NCBI GenBank assembly: GCA_964459445.1 | Contig: CAYWMP010000056.1 | Span: 1 to 30,042, forward strand | Length of the DNA stretch: 30,042 bases | Direction: 5' to 3' | Source: CAYWMP01 sp964459445 | GTDB lineage: Bacteria > Desulfobacterota > DSM-4660 > Desulfatiglandales > HGW-15 | Shown: one piece after another, positions 1-8,519 of the stretch | Position numbering within the stretch: position 1 is the stretch's first letter | Layout: every line of letters begins with the position of its first letter | Translations under genes and position numbers: made by a program | The notes under the pieces: model-generated | What the model was told of the DNA's origin: nothing | What the model saw: only the letters and a program-made list of their open reading frames with translations | The model's database searches: none

Positions 1-219
1 AGAGCCTATGGGCTCTAGGCGAACCCCTTCCCTATGGCATATATCGCTGAGCAACTCCATAACGGTCTCTTCACACCCGGGCGCGATCAGGAGTTCTATC
101 AAGGCGGTATGGGGGTCAATCGTCCTCACCACTGCCATGCCGTCATAGGATTCAACGGTCAGCCTTATATAGTTGATCTCTTGTCGATCCACACAAAAAG
201 TGCGCCTGATAGTCTCCAT
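1..219 (-). CDS. DUF4911 family protein, 3' end cut by window edge
   Basis: The reverse strand from ATG at 219 reads 73 codons without a stop to the window edge. It begins METIRRTFCVDRQEI and continues with YDGMAVVRTID and LIELLIAPGCEE. I recognise this as the small DUF4911 family, common in Desulfobacterota, with no established function; known members are about 70-100 residues, so most of it is visible. The start lies 4 bases after the NAD kinase stop codon, so the two are probably co-transcribed and translationally coupled. The family call rests on recalled motif resemblance, not a search. The opposite-strand ORF over the same bases has no recognisable protein features. Confidence 0.7.
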   Translation of the reverse strand, partial: METIRRTFCVDRQEINYIRLTVESYDGMAVVRTIDPHTALIELLIAPGCEETVMELLSDICHREGVRLEPIGS

Positions 220-223
220 TCTT

Positions 224-1096
224 CTATGAATTGTAGGTAGCACCGCCCCACATTAGTTTGGCTCTCAAAATCTCAAAATAGCTTTGATCCGGGGATTTGA
301 TGAGTTGAATTTCCTCTTTCGACTTTTGAATGACTGCCCTATCCCCATAATAGAAATCAAACCCGACCTGGCCGTCAAAGGTGAGGCTTACTTTCTCTTC
401 GCTCTCATTGCGAAGCCTTATATTGACCCTGTCCTTATCGGGAAGAATAATCGGACGATTTGTGAGGGTGAACGGGCAGATAGGGGTCAGCACAAAGTTT
501 GTGAGACTCGGGTAGAGTATGGGCCCGCCGGCGGAGAGATTATAGGCTGTTGAACCCGTGGGGGTTGAGATGATCAAACCATCCGCCCTGAATGTCGTGA
601 GGAACTGATCATTGATGAAGGCATCGAGATCGATGATCCTCGCCAGAGGCCCTTTGTTTATCACCACATCGTTGAGCACAAGAAATCGACACTGCTCTTT
701 TCCGTCCCGAATGATCTTGGTTTCCAGCATGAGCCTATTTTCGACCACAGGCTTTCCTTTGAGCATCATTTCCATGGCCGGGTAGAGCCTCGCAAGGGGC
801 ACCTCTGTCAAAAAGCCAAGTCCGCCGAGATTGACACCGAGTAACGGAACGCCATATCTTCCGACCTTCCGCGCAGCTGCAAGGAGGGTTCCGTCTCCTC
901 CGAGAACCACGACGTAATCAACATTGCTGGGAATAACAGATGGCTCTTCAAGACACCCGTCGGCTTTGGCCTCGGCGCTCATCTCTTCGGAAAACACGGT
1001 GGCGCGCCTGTCCTGTAGCCAGCTCTCCAGCTTCTCCGCCTCTATCCTTGCCGCCTCATAATTGTGCTTATATATTATGCCGATGGAATGAGCCAT
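224..1096 (-). CDS. nadK: NAD kinase
   Basis: Cytosolic ATP-NAD kinase (EC 2.7.1.23), which phosphorylates NAD to NADP; 290 residues is the usual bacterial length. Visible motifs are the GGDGT signature at residues 66-70 with catalytic Asp68, the following NLGGLGFLTE loop, and the NAD-binding block RADGLIISTPTGSTAYNLSAG. The C-terminal beta domain (LTFDGQVGF) is intact. The ATG at 1096 is preceded by a GGGAG about 8 bases upstream. It is the last-but-one gene seen in the long minus-strand operon, 48 bases after adenine deaminase and 4 bases before the DUF4911 gene. Function is secure; the operon is inferred from spacing. Confidence 0.96.
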   Translation of the reverse strand: MAHSIGIIYKHNYEAARIEAEKLESWLQDRRATVFSEEMSAEAKADGCLEEPSVIPSNVDYVVVLGGDGTLLAAARKVGRYGVPLLGVNLGGLGFLTEVPLARLYPAMEMMLKGKPVVENRLMLETKIIRDGKEQCRFLVLNDVVINKGPLARIIDLDAFINDQFLTTFRADGLIISTPTGSTAYNLSAGGPILYPSLTNFVLTPICPFTLTNRPIILPDKDRVNIRLRNESEEKVSLTFDGQVGFDFYYGDRAVIQKSKEEIQLIKSPDQSYFEILRAKLMWGGATYNS

Positions 1097-1144
1097 TGCA
1101 CTGTGCTCCCGGAATAAGGTTGGTGATTTCTGTTTCTCGCAACA

Positions 1145-2905
1145 CTACTCGTCCTCCACAAAAAGGGAAATCACGGAAAACTTGTTGACATCCACGAGCC
1201 CCATGTCCGTCAGTTTCAGATCGGGGATAACGGGAAGTGCCAAGAATGAAAGGGCCATGAAGGGGTCCTTTACCTTGCAGCCTAAAGAAACTGCCGCCTC
1301 ATCCAACGCTTCCAGCTGTCCGACCAAAGGATCCACCGATTCCATGGACATGAGTCCGGCTGCCTGGAGCGGCGTTTTTGCAATAGGCTCACCGTCCCTA
1401 ACCACAACCATGCCCCCGCCCATGTCCCTGACCGTCTCAACGGCCCGGCACATATCTTGATCATCGACGCCAACAACGATTACATTGTGGGAATCATGGG
1501 CTACCGATGTGGCCATGGCGCCGCTCTTGAGTCCAAACCCTCTCACAAGCCCCAGGCCTATCCGTCCCGTTCCCCTGTGTCTTTCAACGACCGCAAGCTT
1601 CAGGACGTCCGATTTTGTATCCGAGAGAATATACCCATCTTCGGATGTGACGTTTTCAACATGGATACCCGTCAAAACCTGACCAGGAATCAGATCGATG
1701 ATCCGGACACGTTCTCCCTCCTTCTGGATACGAAAACGGTCGGCAGTAATCGGTCCGATATTGAGGGGCCTGGAATCGAAGGAATCTACAGGTCCTGAAG
1801 GGAACGCCAGCAACTCACCCCCTTCAACGACAAGCCGACCGTCCTTAAAAACCTTCTCAACGACAAATTGTTCAAGATCCCCGAGGACCACGACGTCGGC
1901 GCAATAGCCGGGCGCGATCGCGCCCCTATTCATTAAGCCAAAATACTCGGCCGGATTCAGGGTGGCCAATTGGATGGCAATCTCGGGTTTCAGCCCGAGA
2001 GTGACGGCCCTCCTGATCACGAAATCCAGATGACCTCTTTTGATGATAGCCCTGGGGTGAAGATCATCCGAGACAAAACAGACCTTCCGAGTGTGCCCGG
2101 CCTTTACCAAGGGCAGAAGATCTTCCAGATTTCTGGCTGAGGTTCCTTCGCGAATCATCAGCGTCATGCCGCCCTTGAGTTTTTCGAGTCCCTCTGAGGA
2201 ATCAGATGTCTCATGATCGGACTTAATGCCAGCGGATAGATACCCCTGAAGATCAAAACCATTTAGGAATGGGGCGTGTCCGTCCACAATTCGATCAGCG
2301 AAGAGTGAGAGTTTTTCTAACACGTCTTCCTCACCATCGAGAACGCCAGGGTAGTTCATCATTTCTGCGAGGCCAAGCACTCTGGGTTCTGTTTTGAGCT
2401 CGGAAAGGTCGGAGGCGCCCAGGCGGGCCCCTGAACTTTCAAGGGGTGTGGCAGGCACGCAGGAGGGTGCCATAAAGAAAACATCAAAGGGAATGCCTTC
2501 GCTCTCTTTAATCATGAACCGAATGCCATCCATACCCAGGACATTGGCGATTTCGTGAGGGTCAGCAATAATTGTTGTGGCGCCATGGGGCAGGAGGGCT
2601 GCAGCCAGTCTTGAAGGCAAGAGCATACTGCTTTCGATATGAATGTGGCCGTCAATCAGACCCGGCGTGATCCATTTGCTTGAGACATCTATTTCCTTTT
2701 TTCCGTGGTAGTCGTTTCCCACCCCCACGATAAAGCCCTCAAACAGGGCCACATCCTGTTCTTCAATCGTCCCGGTAAATACGTTTAGGACCCTTCCCTT
2801 TTTCAAGACAATATCCGCCGGTATCTTACCTCTTGCTGCAAGGATTCTTTTTCTCAGAGTTTCAACGCTGCTAACAGATTTCAATTTCGGTCCCCTTCGA
2901 TTCAA
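1145..2905 (-). CDS. ade: Adenine deaminase
   Basis: Adenine deaminase (EC 3.5.4.2) of the amidohydrolase superfamily converts adenine to hypoxanthine plus ammonia in purine salvage. At 586 residues it has the normal length. The metal-binding GHIHIESS (His87, His89, Glu91), ADPHEIANV (His117), VDGH (His210), SDHET (His231) and the VSDD pair (Asp280-Asp281) are all present. The C-terminal domain includes AHDSHNVIVVGVDDQDM, typical of the family. No ATG fits: TTG at 2905 has AAGGA five bases upstream, while a second TTG at 2884 has GAAGGGG about seven bases upstream, so the start is uncertain by 7 residues. It follows the P-loop kinase by 8 bases, indicating co-transcription. Confidence 0.95.
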   Translation of the reverse strand: MNRRGPKLKSVSSVETLRKRILAARGKIPADIVLKKGRVLNVFTGTIEEQDVALFEGFIVGVGNDYHGKKEIDVSSKWITPGLIDGHIHIESSMLLPSRLAAALLPHGATTIIADPHEIANVLGMDGIRFMIKESEGIPFDVFFMAPSCVPATPLESSGARLGASDLSELKTEPRVLGLAEMMNYPGVLDGEEDVLEKLSLFADRIVDGHAPFLNGFDLQGYLSAGIKSDHETSDSSEGLEKLKGGMTLMIREGTSARNLEDLLPLVKAGHTRKVCFVSDDLHPRAIIKRGHLDFVIRRAVTLGLKPEIAIQLATLNPAEYFGLMNRGAIAPGYCADVVVLGDLEQFVVEKVFKDGRLVVEGGELLAFPSGPVDSFDSRPLNIGPITADRFRIQKEGERVRIIDLIPGQVLTGIHVENVTSEDGYILSDTKSDVLKLAVVERHRGTGRIGLGLVRGFGLKSGAMATSVAHDSHNVIVVGVDDQDMCRAVETVRDMGGGMVVVRDGEPIAKTPLQAAGLMSMESVDPLVGQLEALDEAAVSLGCKVKDPFMALSFLALPVIPDLKLTDMGLVDVNKFSVISLFVEDE

Positions 2906-2913
2906 AGGATTCC

Positions 2914-3516
2914 TTAACGTGTGACCTGACTAATGACCAACCACTCGTCCACCAGATCAGATGTTGTATCAATCACAAGGTGCTCTATGTTCAAGGATGA
3001 AAAGCGTTTTTTTAGATCCTCAAGATCTACGGACTCAAATTTATTCACGTTGTTCATATAGGCCTGCTCGGTTAAGGCGTTGGACTGATAATTCTCTTTA
3101 GTTCTCCTTGAAATCCGCGTTAGGGATACCTCCTTGGGGCATTGGGTCTGTTGAATAACAAAGGTTTTGTTGTTTTTTTCGGCAACCTCTGCCGCCCTTC
3201 TTCTCAAAGACTGGGTCACAAATGTGGCATCGAGGATGATGCCGTTTCCCTTTCCTGCGAGCTCATCCGCCATGCCGAACATCTCGTCGTAGACAAGCTT
3301 CCTTTTGTCCATATTTGAAGCCACTTTCTCATCGAAAATATCCTCGCCCCGGAGGACCTCCAGCCGAATCATGTCCGTCCTTAAGACCTTGAATCCTTTT
3401 ATCTGGGCAATCACTTCCGTCGTTTCTGTCTTGTATGAAGCAGGAAGACCGCAGGCAATCAGTACGATCTCTGATCCCAATTCGCTTTTCATGAAATCAA
3501 CAAAGGGTACCTTCAT
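2914..3516 (-). CDS. P-loop kinase, COG0645-like (AAA_33 type)
   Basis: A 200-residue nucleoside/nucleotide-kinase-like P-loop protein. The Walker A region is GLPASYKT (residues 23-30), where the usual GxxxxGK[ST] has Tyr in place of the second Gly. A lid-like arginine stretch (ISRRTKENYQ) and GNGIILDATFVTQSLRRR, typical of COG0645 'predicted kinases', follow. I place the start at ATG 3516 because AGGAGG lies 6 bases upstream; an ATG 21 bases earlier lacks such a site. In many bacteria this domain is fused behind a COG2187 domain as one protein; here COG2187 is the next gene upstream, so the two probably act together. Substrate unknown. Confidence 0.8.
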   Translation of the reverse strand: MKVPFVDFMKSELGSEIVLIACGLPASYKTETTEVIAQIKGFKVLRTDMIRLEVLRGEDIFDEKVASNMDKRKLVYDEMFGMADELAGKGNGIILDATFVTQSLRRRAAEVAEKNNKTFVIQQTQCPKEVSLTRISRRTKENYQSNALTEQAYMNNVNKFESVDLEDLKKRFSSLNIEHLVIDTTSDLVDEWLVISQVTR

Positions 3517-3538
3517 GTATTCCTCCTCTAGGTTCACT

Positions 3539-3620
3539 GGTTGAGTGGTTCAGTTGTTGAGTTGTCTGTAAAATGCCTGTCTTAATCCCACCCGACCATT
3601 CGACCGCTCAACAACTCAAC
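3539..3620. repeat. Inverted heptamer repeat, gene-less unit
   Basis: The left arm (3539-3564, GGTTGAGTGG...GTTGAGTTG) and right arm (3595-3620) are approximate inverted copies built from the unit GTTGAGT, with a ~30-base spacer. The right arm touches the stop codon of the COG2187 gene. Same heptamer family as the arms around the S23 gene at 6145-6634, but here there is no gene between the arms. Likely a dispersed repetitive element; the transcript could form a hairpin between the two kinase genes. Confidence 0.65.
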
Positions 3621-4614
3621 GAATGTAAGATCTTGCGAGCATAAAATATTTACTGGCCGTTTCGGATATGAATCTTTTATCATCGTCCGCGATATTTGGG
3701 TCGTCGAGCTGGAAACTATTGACCTTGCCCCGAATATATGCGCGATAGACTTTATAAAAAATGAGCAAGTCATCAACGCCCGATTCGCCGGTGACCTCAT
3801 AGTAAGACTCCCAGAGTTCGCGGGCCAATTCCCATCCTTCCCGGTAATCAAGATCCATGAGAAGAAAACCAATATCAACGAGCGTATCCATATAACGGAA
3901 ACGGTCGTTGAACTCTATGCAGTCAATGATTGAAATGGGTCGGCTGAGAACAACATGCTCCATGTGAAGGTCCCCATGGATGTCCCGGATTTTCCCATCC
4001 TCAACCCGTTTTATAAAGAGACTTCCGTTTTCACGGAAAAATCGATCCGTCCACTTTTGGAGGGTCTCATAGTCCTGTCCGTCTATGGTTAGGTCAATAT
4101 ATTTCTCTGTTTGTTCAAAATTCTCATCCGTGTTGATTTTGACTTTCTCAGGCCTTCCGAACACATCTATTTCAGGAGATCGGTCGGCACGAAGATGAAA
4201 TCGACCGATGACTTCCGCGATGTCTTTCAGATGTTCGAGTTTCAGTTCACCTTTTTCAAAAAGGGCGCGCATCAGGGTGTTCTGCGGTATCTTCTTCATC
4301 TTCACCGCATAATCAACGATTTCCCCGGCACCCTCTCCGATCCTATAATGTGAGCCATCGTGGGTGACCGGTAGTACCCCGAGATAAATTCCATCAGACA
4401 ACCGCTTATTCAACTTGATTTCTTGATGGCAGTAGAACTCTCTTTTTTCAAGAGAGGAAAAATCCAGGAATCCGAAATCCACACCCTTTTTAATTTTGTA
4501 GACGTACCCATCCGCAATAAAAACCATTGAAATATGAGTCTGAACGAGAGACACAGTCTTGGTCGGATCCGGTAGGGCTTCCGGTCGCAAGAGATCATCA
4601 ATCATCGAAGACAT
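3616..4614 (-). CDS. Aminoglycoside phosphotransferase-like protein (COG2187)
   Basis: A 332-residue protein of the protein-kinase-like/APH fold. The Brenner-type catalytic motif IHGDLHMEH (His213, Asp215, His217) is present, followed by the metal-binding IIDCIEFNDRFRYMD (Asp231, Glu234, Asn236-Asp237). The N-terminal half carries the VYKIKKGVDFGFLDF strand-lysine region expected for ATP binding. COG2187 is often fused to a COG0645 kinase; here that kinase is the next gene, separated by a repeat-containing ~100-base gap. The ATG at 4614 has AAGGAG about 11 bases upstream. The substrate is unknown, and nothing here indicates drug resistance. The last codons abut the heptamer repeat. Confidence 0.85.
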   Translation of the reverse strand: MSSMIDDLLRPEALPDPTKTVSLVQTHISMVFIADGYVYKIKKGVDFGFLDFSSLEKREFYCHQEIKLNKRLSDGIYLGVLPVTHDGSHYRIGEGAGEIVDYAVKMKKIPQNTLMRALFEKGELKLEHLKDIAEVIGRFHLRADRSPEIDVFGRPEKVKINTDENFEQTEKYIDLTIDGQDYETLQKWTDRFFRENGSLFIKRVEDGKIRDIHGDLHMEHVVLSRPISIIDCIEFNDRFRYMDTLVDIGFLLMDLDYREGWELARELWESYYEVTGESGVDDLLIFYKVYRAYIRGKVNSFQLDDPNIADDDKRFISETASKYFMLARSYIR

Positions 4615-4645
4615 CTATCAAAGAACTCCTTCCTTTGGCGGTTTA

Positions 4646-5530
4646 TCAATTCGCTCTCCCGATTGAGTCAAATTGATCTGCAACATAGGAGGGGACCTTC
4701 ACGATCCCTATTCGAACAGGCTGTTGGTGGCAATCGGAACCGCCCGTCACCAATAAGTCGAATTCCTTCGCAAATTCGAGATAAGCTTCCGTGGTTTCAG
4801 GATTATAACTGGCGTGCCAGCATTCTATGCCATCCAAGTAGGGCAGCATCGTTTGTTTGATGATCTCCAATTGTTCCTTTATTGAAGAGGTAAAAGAAAT
4901 CAAGGACGTGCCCCTGGGATGGTTTGGATGGGAAAAAACCAGCTTCCCGCCGGCATCCCTCACAAGGTCCGAAGCCTCAGCTAGGGAAACGGGCATCTTA
5001 GGGACATTGCATTTCACGAGATATCTATCAAAGGCCTCCTGCTTGGTTTTGACCAGGCCTCTCTTAACCATATAGCCGGCAATATGGGGTCTCCCAAATG
5101 TACCGTCTACAGACTCCTCAATAGCTGCCATATCTTTATCGGTGAATGGACTCCGGTTCTCCCTGGCCAATTCCACGTTGATCTTTTCGAGGATTTTTTC
5201 GGCCCGCTTTCTTCGATACCGGCGCAGCTCAATGAGCTTCTCGGAAAGGGGTACATTGTGGATATCGTAATCGTAACCCAGAAAATCAAGAGAGATCGGT
5301 TTTCCCTTTCGATAGTCGGGGTGTGGAAAGGAAACGTTCAACTCAAGTCCCCGCAGGTATCTCATTGAATGCCGTTCGGCAAGGACTTCGGCCTGCTCTT
5401 GGCAGTCTATGGAATCATGATCCGTAATCGAGATCATCTCAACGCCTCTGCGTTCTGCCGCTTCAAAGATTTCTTCCAGGCTCATCCGACCATCGGAACA
5501 TTGGGAGTGAATGTGCAGATCAATTTTCAT
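4646..5530 (-). CDS. PHP-domain phosphoesterase (TrpH/YciV-like)
   Basis: A 294-residue PHP-family metal-dependent phosphoesterase. Metal ligands are visible in order: DLHIHSQCSDG (His6, His8, Asp13), ITDHDS (Asp37, His38, Asp39), TFGRPHIA, LVFSHPNHP, IECWHASY and GGSDCHQ. The arrangement matches the TrpH/YciV group, whose E. coli member (RNase AM) is a 5'-3' exonuclease and hydrolyses 3',5'-nucleoside bisphosphates; I infer the class, not the substrate. The start overlaps the 3' end of iorB by 11 bases, so translation is probably coupled. The COG2187 gene follows 31 bases later. Confidence 0.88.
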   Translation of the reverse strand: MKIDLHIHSQCSDGRMSLEEIFEAAERRGVEMISITDHDSIDCQEQAEVLAERHSMRYLRGLELNVSFPHPDYRKGKPISLDFLGYDYDIHNVPLSEKLIELRRYRRKRAEKILEKINVELARENRSPFTDKDMAAIEESVDGTFGRPHIAGYMVKRGLVKTKQEAFDRYLVKCNVPKMPVSLAEASDLVRDAGGKLVFSHPNHPRGTSLISFTSSIKEQLEIIKQTMLPYLDGIECWHASYNPETTEAYLEFAKEFDLLVTGGSDCHQQPVRIGIVKVPSYVADQFDSIGRAN

Positions 5531-6125
5531 GTCGACGAATCAATTCTTCTCCTATCTCAAGGGCTTTGTTGTTGGCCTCAAACTTAGATTCAGAAAATAG
5601 AACTCTGTAGACTTCCTTGAAGTCTTCGATTGCTAAAGGAAAATCCGAAAGCGCACTGAGGGAGCCAAGCAGTATGGTGTTTAATAAAATTGGGCCGCCC
5701 AGTTCTATTGCCATTGGCGTCGCATCAAGCCAATATAATCTGCCTGCTGACGTGCTGAGTATGGACCTGATTTCATCCACATCAGGATAATCGACATCGC
5801 CTGCAATAACATTTAATGGATAAATGGGTCTGGCGTTCACAATCAAGGTCGTTTTCTCATTCCCGTATTCCCTCAATATCCTCAGGGTTTCGAGGGGTTC
5901 GAGTCCGACCATGATATGGCACATATTCGGCGGTATCAGCGGCCCGTAATTCTTATCCTTTGAAAGCCTAATGTGACTCATAACCGGCCCACCCCTTTGG
6001 GACAAACCGAAGGTTTCCCCTATAGTCACTTTAAATTCACTGTTTACCGCAGCCCTGCCGACAATCTGGGAAGCCAGCACATTGCCCTGACCACCGACAC
6101 CGTTGATAATGACATTTAAAGGCAT
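5520..6125 (-). CDS. iorB: Indolepyruvate:ferredoxin oxidoreductase, beta subunit
   Basis: The 201-residue pyruvate/ketoisovalerate oxidoreductase gamma-domain protein that pairs with IorA to decarboxylate aryl pyruvates oxidatively to aryl-acetyl-CoA, reducing ferredoxin. It shows the N-terminal GVGGQGNVLASQIVGRAA, the GETFGLSQRGGPVMSHIR signature and PLETLRIL. The ATG at 6125 has GGAG 6 bases upstream. Normally iorB directly follows iorA; here the S23 unit at 6145-6634 separates them, ending about 20 bases before the iorB start. It overlaps the PHP gene by 11 bases. Confidence 0.93.
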   Translation of the reverse strand: MPLNVIINGVGGQGNVLASQIVGRAAVNSEFKVTIGETFGLSQRGGPVMSHIRLSKDKNYGPLIPPNMCHIMVGLEPLETLRILREYGNEKTTLIVNARPIYPLNVIAGDVDYPDVDEIRSILSTSAGRLYWLDATPMAIELGGPILLNTILLGSLSALSDFPLAIEDFKEVYRVLFSESKFEANNKALEIGEELIRRHEN

Positions 6126-6144
6126 TCATGTCTCCTGGTCTAAT

Positions 6145-6634
6145 TGTTGAGTCGTTGAGTGGTTGAGTTGTCGAGTATATCTATTCTACTAAAGAACGGA
6201 TTTTTCCTCCTTCTTGCGCTTAGACAAGTATTTGATATATCCATTGAGAAGCCGAATTGCTGCCGTTATGTCTCCAATCACTCTTTCAATCACCTCGCGA
6301 TCCAAATACTCACATTCCTCGGCAACCAGTATATGATCAATCAATTCGTAGAGAGACCACGCGCCTGTCCGCAGAATTGAATATTCTCCTGAAAATGAAA
6401 ACGCCCATATCCCTCTGCAATATTCGCTGTGGAAGACCGGGATGCTCTAATCATTTGATCGGCCAATCGGAATTTTTCTTCAGATGGGAATCCTTTACTA
6501 AAGCTCCATATTAATATCCGGATACTCCGACACTTCTTCCATACATCAAGATCCCTGAAGTCACTTCCCATATCATGAGACATGTTAACCTCCCCGTTAC
6601 TAATCAACAATCCACCCACTCAACGACTCAACGA
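6145..6634. mobile_element. Inverted-repeat unit carrying an S23/IVP gene
   Basis: Two inverted arms (6145-6175 and 6605-6634) share the identical 17-base core GTTGAGTCGTTGAGTGG in opposite orientation and enclose exactly one gene, the four-helix-bundle pseudogene 6189-6583. The unit sits between iorA and iorB, genes that are normally adjacent, so an insertion is the simplest reading. The right arm overlaps the iorA 3' end and encodes its last ~10 residues. No transposase is present, so mobility is inferred from layout only. Confidence 0.5.
6189..6583 (-). pseudogene. Four-helix-bundle protein (23S rRNA-intervening-sequence/S23 family), frameshifted
   Basis: The reading from ATG 6583 (GGGAGG 5 bases upstream) gives MSHDMGSDFRDLDVWKK, then ADQMIRASRSSTANIAEGYGR and ENIQFCGQARG, the hallmarks of the S23/IVP (PF05635) family. 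At about 6351-6357 the frame breaks. One base inserted in GGTCTCTCT restores YELIDHILVAEECEY and continues to a stop at 6189, giving the expected ~130 residues. So there is a single-base deletion, either a real mutation or an assembly error. Family members form pentameric four-helix bundles resembling the Avd accessory protein of diversity-generating retroelements; the function of stand-alone copies is not established. No reverse transcriptase or variable repeat is nearby. Confidence 0.8.
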
Positions 6635-8519
6635 TCTCTTCACGCACAATCGCCCTCTGCGGACAAATATCCGTACAGATGCCGCAGCCCACGCAAATGA
6701 CTTCGTCAATTTTGGCTTTTTCCTCAGCTTTATCCCAAATCAAGCCGGGACATCGAAATATACGCGTACAGTAACGGCCGCAGCCGCATTCTTCCCCAAG
6801 GCAATGCTCGGTGTTCACATGCATCTCGTAAGGGAACCCGTCCTCCCTGCCCTGTACCAATGCGCATTTCCTCCGAAGGACAAGCACCCTCGGACCACTC
6901 TTCTGCATGAGTTCATATATGGTCCTGGCTGTTTTTTTCATGTCGTAGGGATCCCCTACATAAACATCTACACCCAGGGATCGACAAAGAGCCTCCAGGT
7001 TTACAGGCTCGCTCTGGGTGCCCATGGCCGTTGAACCCGTGCCTGGATGAGGTTGAAATCCCGTCATAGCGGTTGCGCTGTTATCCAGAATGAGTAGCAG
7101 GATGTCCGCCTCGTTGAATTTAGCATTGATGAGGCCCGGTATGCCCGCATGGAAAAATGTTGAATCCCCACAGACCGTGATAACAGGTTGATCAAAACCG
7201 AACTGTTTCAATTTCCCGTACCCTGAGGCCAACCCCAGTCCTGAGCCCATGGCGTGGACCGATTTTACCTGATTAAAACCCGTAGGCCATATCCCCATGG
7301 TGGAACATCCAATGTCCCCTGAAACGAAGCCTTCCTTATCATCCCAGGTGAGGGCAAACTTAATGGCATAATAGGATCCCCTATGAGGGCAGCCCGGACA
7401 GAATCCAAACTCCCTGGCAGGCACCCTATCCTGAACAAAGGGATCGATCTTTTCACGATAATTTTCATTTCCCCACTGAATATGGAATAGATCGCCGAGC
7501 ACACTCAAAATGCTTTCAGGTGTTTGTTCTCCTACATCACATATGTGACCTGAGGCCTTTCCCATGAAATGCTTCAGACCGATTTCCTTGCCCAAATCGG
7601 CTGCAAAGGACTTCACGTTTTCCTCGAGGAATGGATCGATATCCTCAACAAATAGAATGCGATCGCATCTTTCAAGTTGGGTCTTCATGAATTTCTTGGG
7701 TAATGGCCATGTTGTCCCCAACTTGACAATTCCTACTTTTTCGCGAAGGGCTAGGATATCGACGGCTTCAATGACGTAATTCCATGAGCAACCGCAGGCT
7801 ATGATCAAGAGTTCAGGATTTTGGGGCCCGTCATACCGATTGAAGTTCGAGTCGTCATACATGAGGCTGGTTTGCGACAGGTTTTGGTGTCTCTTTTCGT
7901 GCTTAGGCAAGATAGGATAAGTATGGAAAGGGTATTCCAAATCAAAACGGGGCATGGGCGTGATGTTGGGTAGATCATTGATAAAGACATCGGTTCTGGT
8001 GTGTGACAATCTGGATACGCTTCGAATCATGACCACATTTTTAATCATTTCAGAGAGCTCAAATGCCCATTTGGTCATCTCCAGGGCCTCCTGGGGCGTG
8101 GCAGGTTCGAGCAATGGAATGTCGCAAAGCTTTGCATATACTCTGGCATCTTCTTCATTGGTACTTGAGATCCCCGCAGGGTCATCACAGCTTATCAAGA
8201 TCAGGCCGCCTTTGGTTCCTGAGAGGGTGAGATTTGTCAGGAAGTCCGAGGCTACGTTGACTCCATTTTGTTTCATACTGACCAAGGCCCTGCATCCCGC
8301 GAATGATGCAGCGGTGGCCGCTTCGACCGCTACCTTTTCATTAACCGACCATTCTACATAAATCGGCAAATCCTTTGATGCTTCAGCCAGGCTCTCTATA
8401 ATTTCGGATGATGGATTACCTGGATAGCCCGAACAGAAGAGCACCCCACCCTCCAATGCACCCCTTGCAATGGCTTCGTTTCCCTGAAGGAGCGTGCGAA
8501 CGCCACCCTTTCGTTGACT
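6600..8519 (-). CDS. iorA: Indolepyruvate:ferredoxin oxidoreductase, alpha subunit (5' end in gap)
   Basis: The visible 639 residues are the TPP-dependent alpha subunit of IOR (EC 1.2.7.8). An N-terminal pyrimidine-binding domain (LLQGNEAIARGALEGGVLFCSGYPGNPSSEI) is followed by a TPP-binding domain with CPGCPHRG, SGDIGCSTMG and CGDSTFFHAG...ILDNSATAMTG. The C-terminus carries two ferredoxin-type clusters (CLGEECGCGRYC and CVGCGICTDICPQRA). Only a few N-terminal residues are missing: the coding frame enters the N run at 8519 as SQRKGGVRTLL. The apparent joining to the upstream FrhB-like frame through the Ns is an artefact of the 100-N spacer. The last residues (VESLSGWIVD) are encoded by the heptamer repeat. 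The partner iorB lies beyond the S23 unit. Confidence 0.93.
   Translation of the reverse strand, partial: SQRKGGVRTLLQGNEAIARGALEGGVLFCSGYPGNPSSEIIESLAEASKDLPIYVEWSVNEKVAVEAATAASFAGCRALVSMKQNGVNVASDFLTNLTLSGTKGGLILISCDDPAGISSTNEEDARVYAKLCDIPLLEPATPQEALEMTKWAFELSEMIKNVVMIRSVSRLSHTRTDVFINDLPNITPMPRFDLEYPFHTYPILPKHEKRHQNLSQTSLMYDDSNFNRYDGPQNPELLIIACGCSWNYVIEAVDILALREKVGIVKLGTTWPLPKKFMKTQLERCDRILFVEDIDPFLEENVKSFAADLGKEIGLKHFMGKASGHICDVGEQTPESILSVLGDLFHIQWGNENYREKIDPFVQDRVPAREFGFCPGCPHRGSYYAIKFALTWDDKEGFVSGDIGCSTMGIWPTGFNQVKSVHAMGSGLGLASGYGKLKQFGFDQPVITVCGDSTFFHAGIPGLINAKFNEADILLLILDNSATAMTGFQPHPGTGSTAMGTQSEPVNLEALCRSLGVDVYVGDPYDMKKTARTIYELMQKSGPRVLVLRRKCALVQGREDGFPYEMHVNTEHCLGEECGCGRYCTRIFRCPGLIWDKAEEKAKIDEVICVGCGICTDICPQRAIVREEIVESLSGWIVD

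Noticed and set aside
34..240. Plus-strand ORF of 68 codons at the window start
   Set aside because: It is opposite a better minus-strand frame with DUF4911 motifs that starts 4 bases after the NAD kinase stop.
3616..4614. Aminoglycoside resistance gene
   Set aside because: The fold is shared, but COG2187 with a neighbouring COG0645 kinase is a chromosomal pair of unknown substrate, in a metabolic operon.
6189..6583. Diversity-generating retroelement (S23 resembles Avd)
   Set aside because: No reverse transcriptase, template repeat or variable repeat anywhere in the window.
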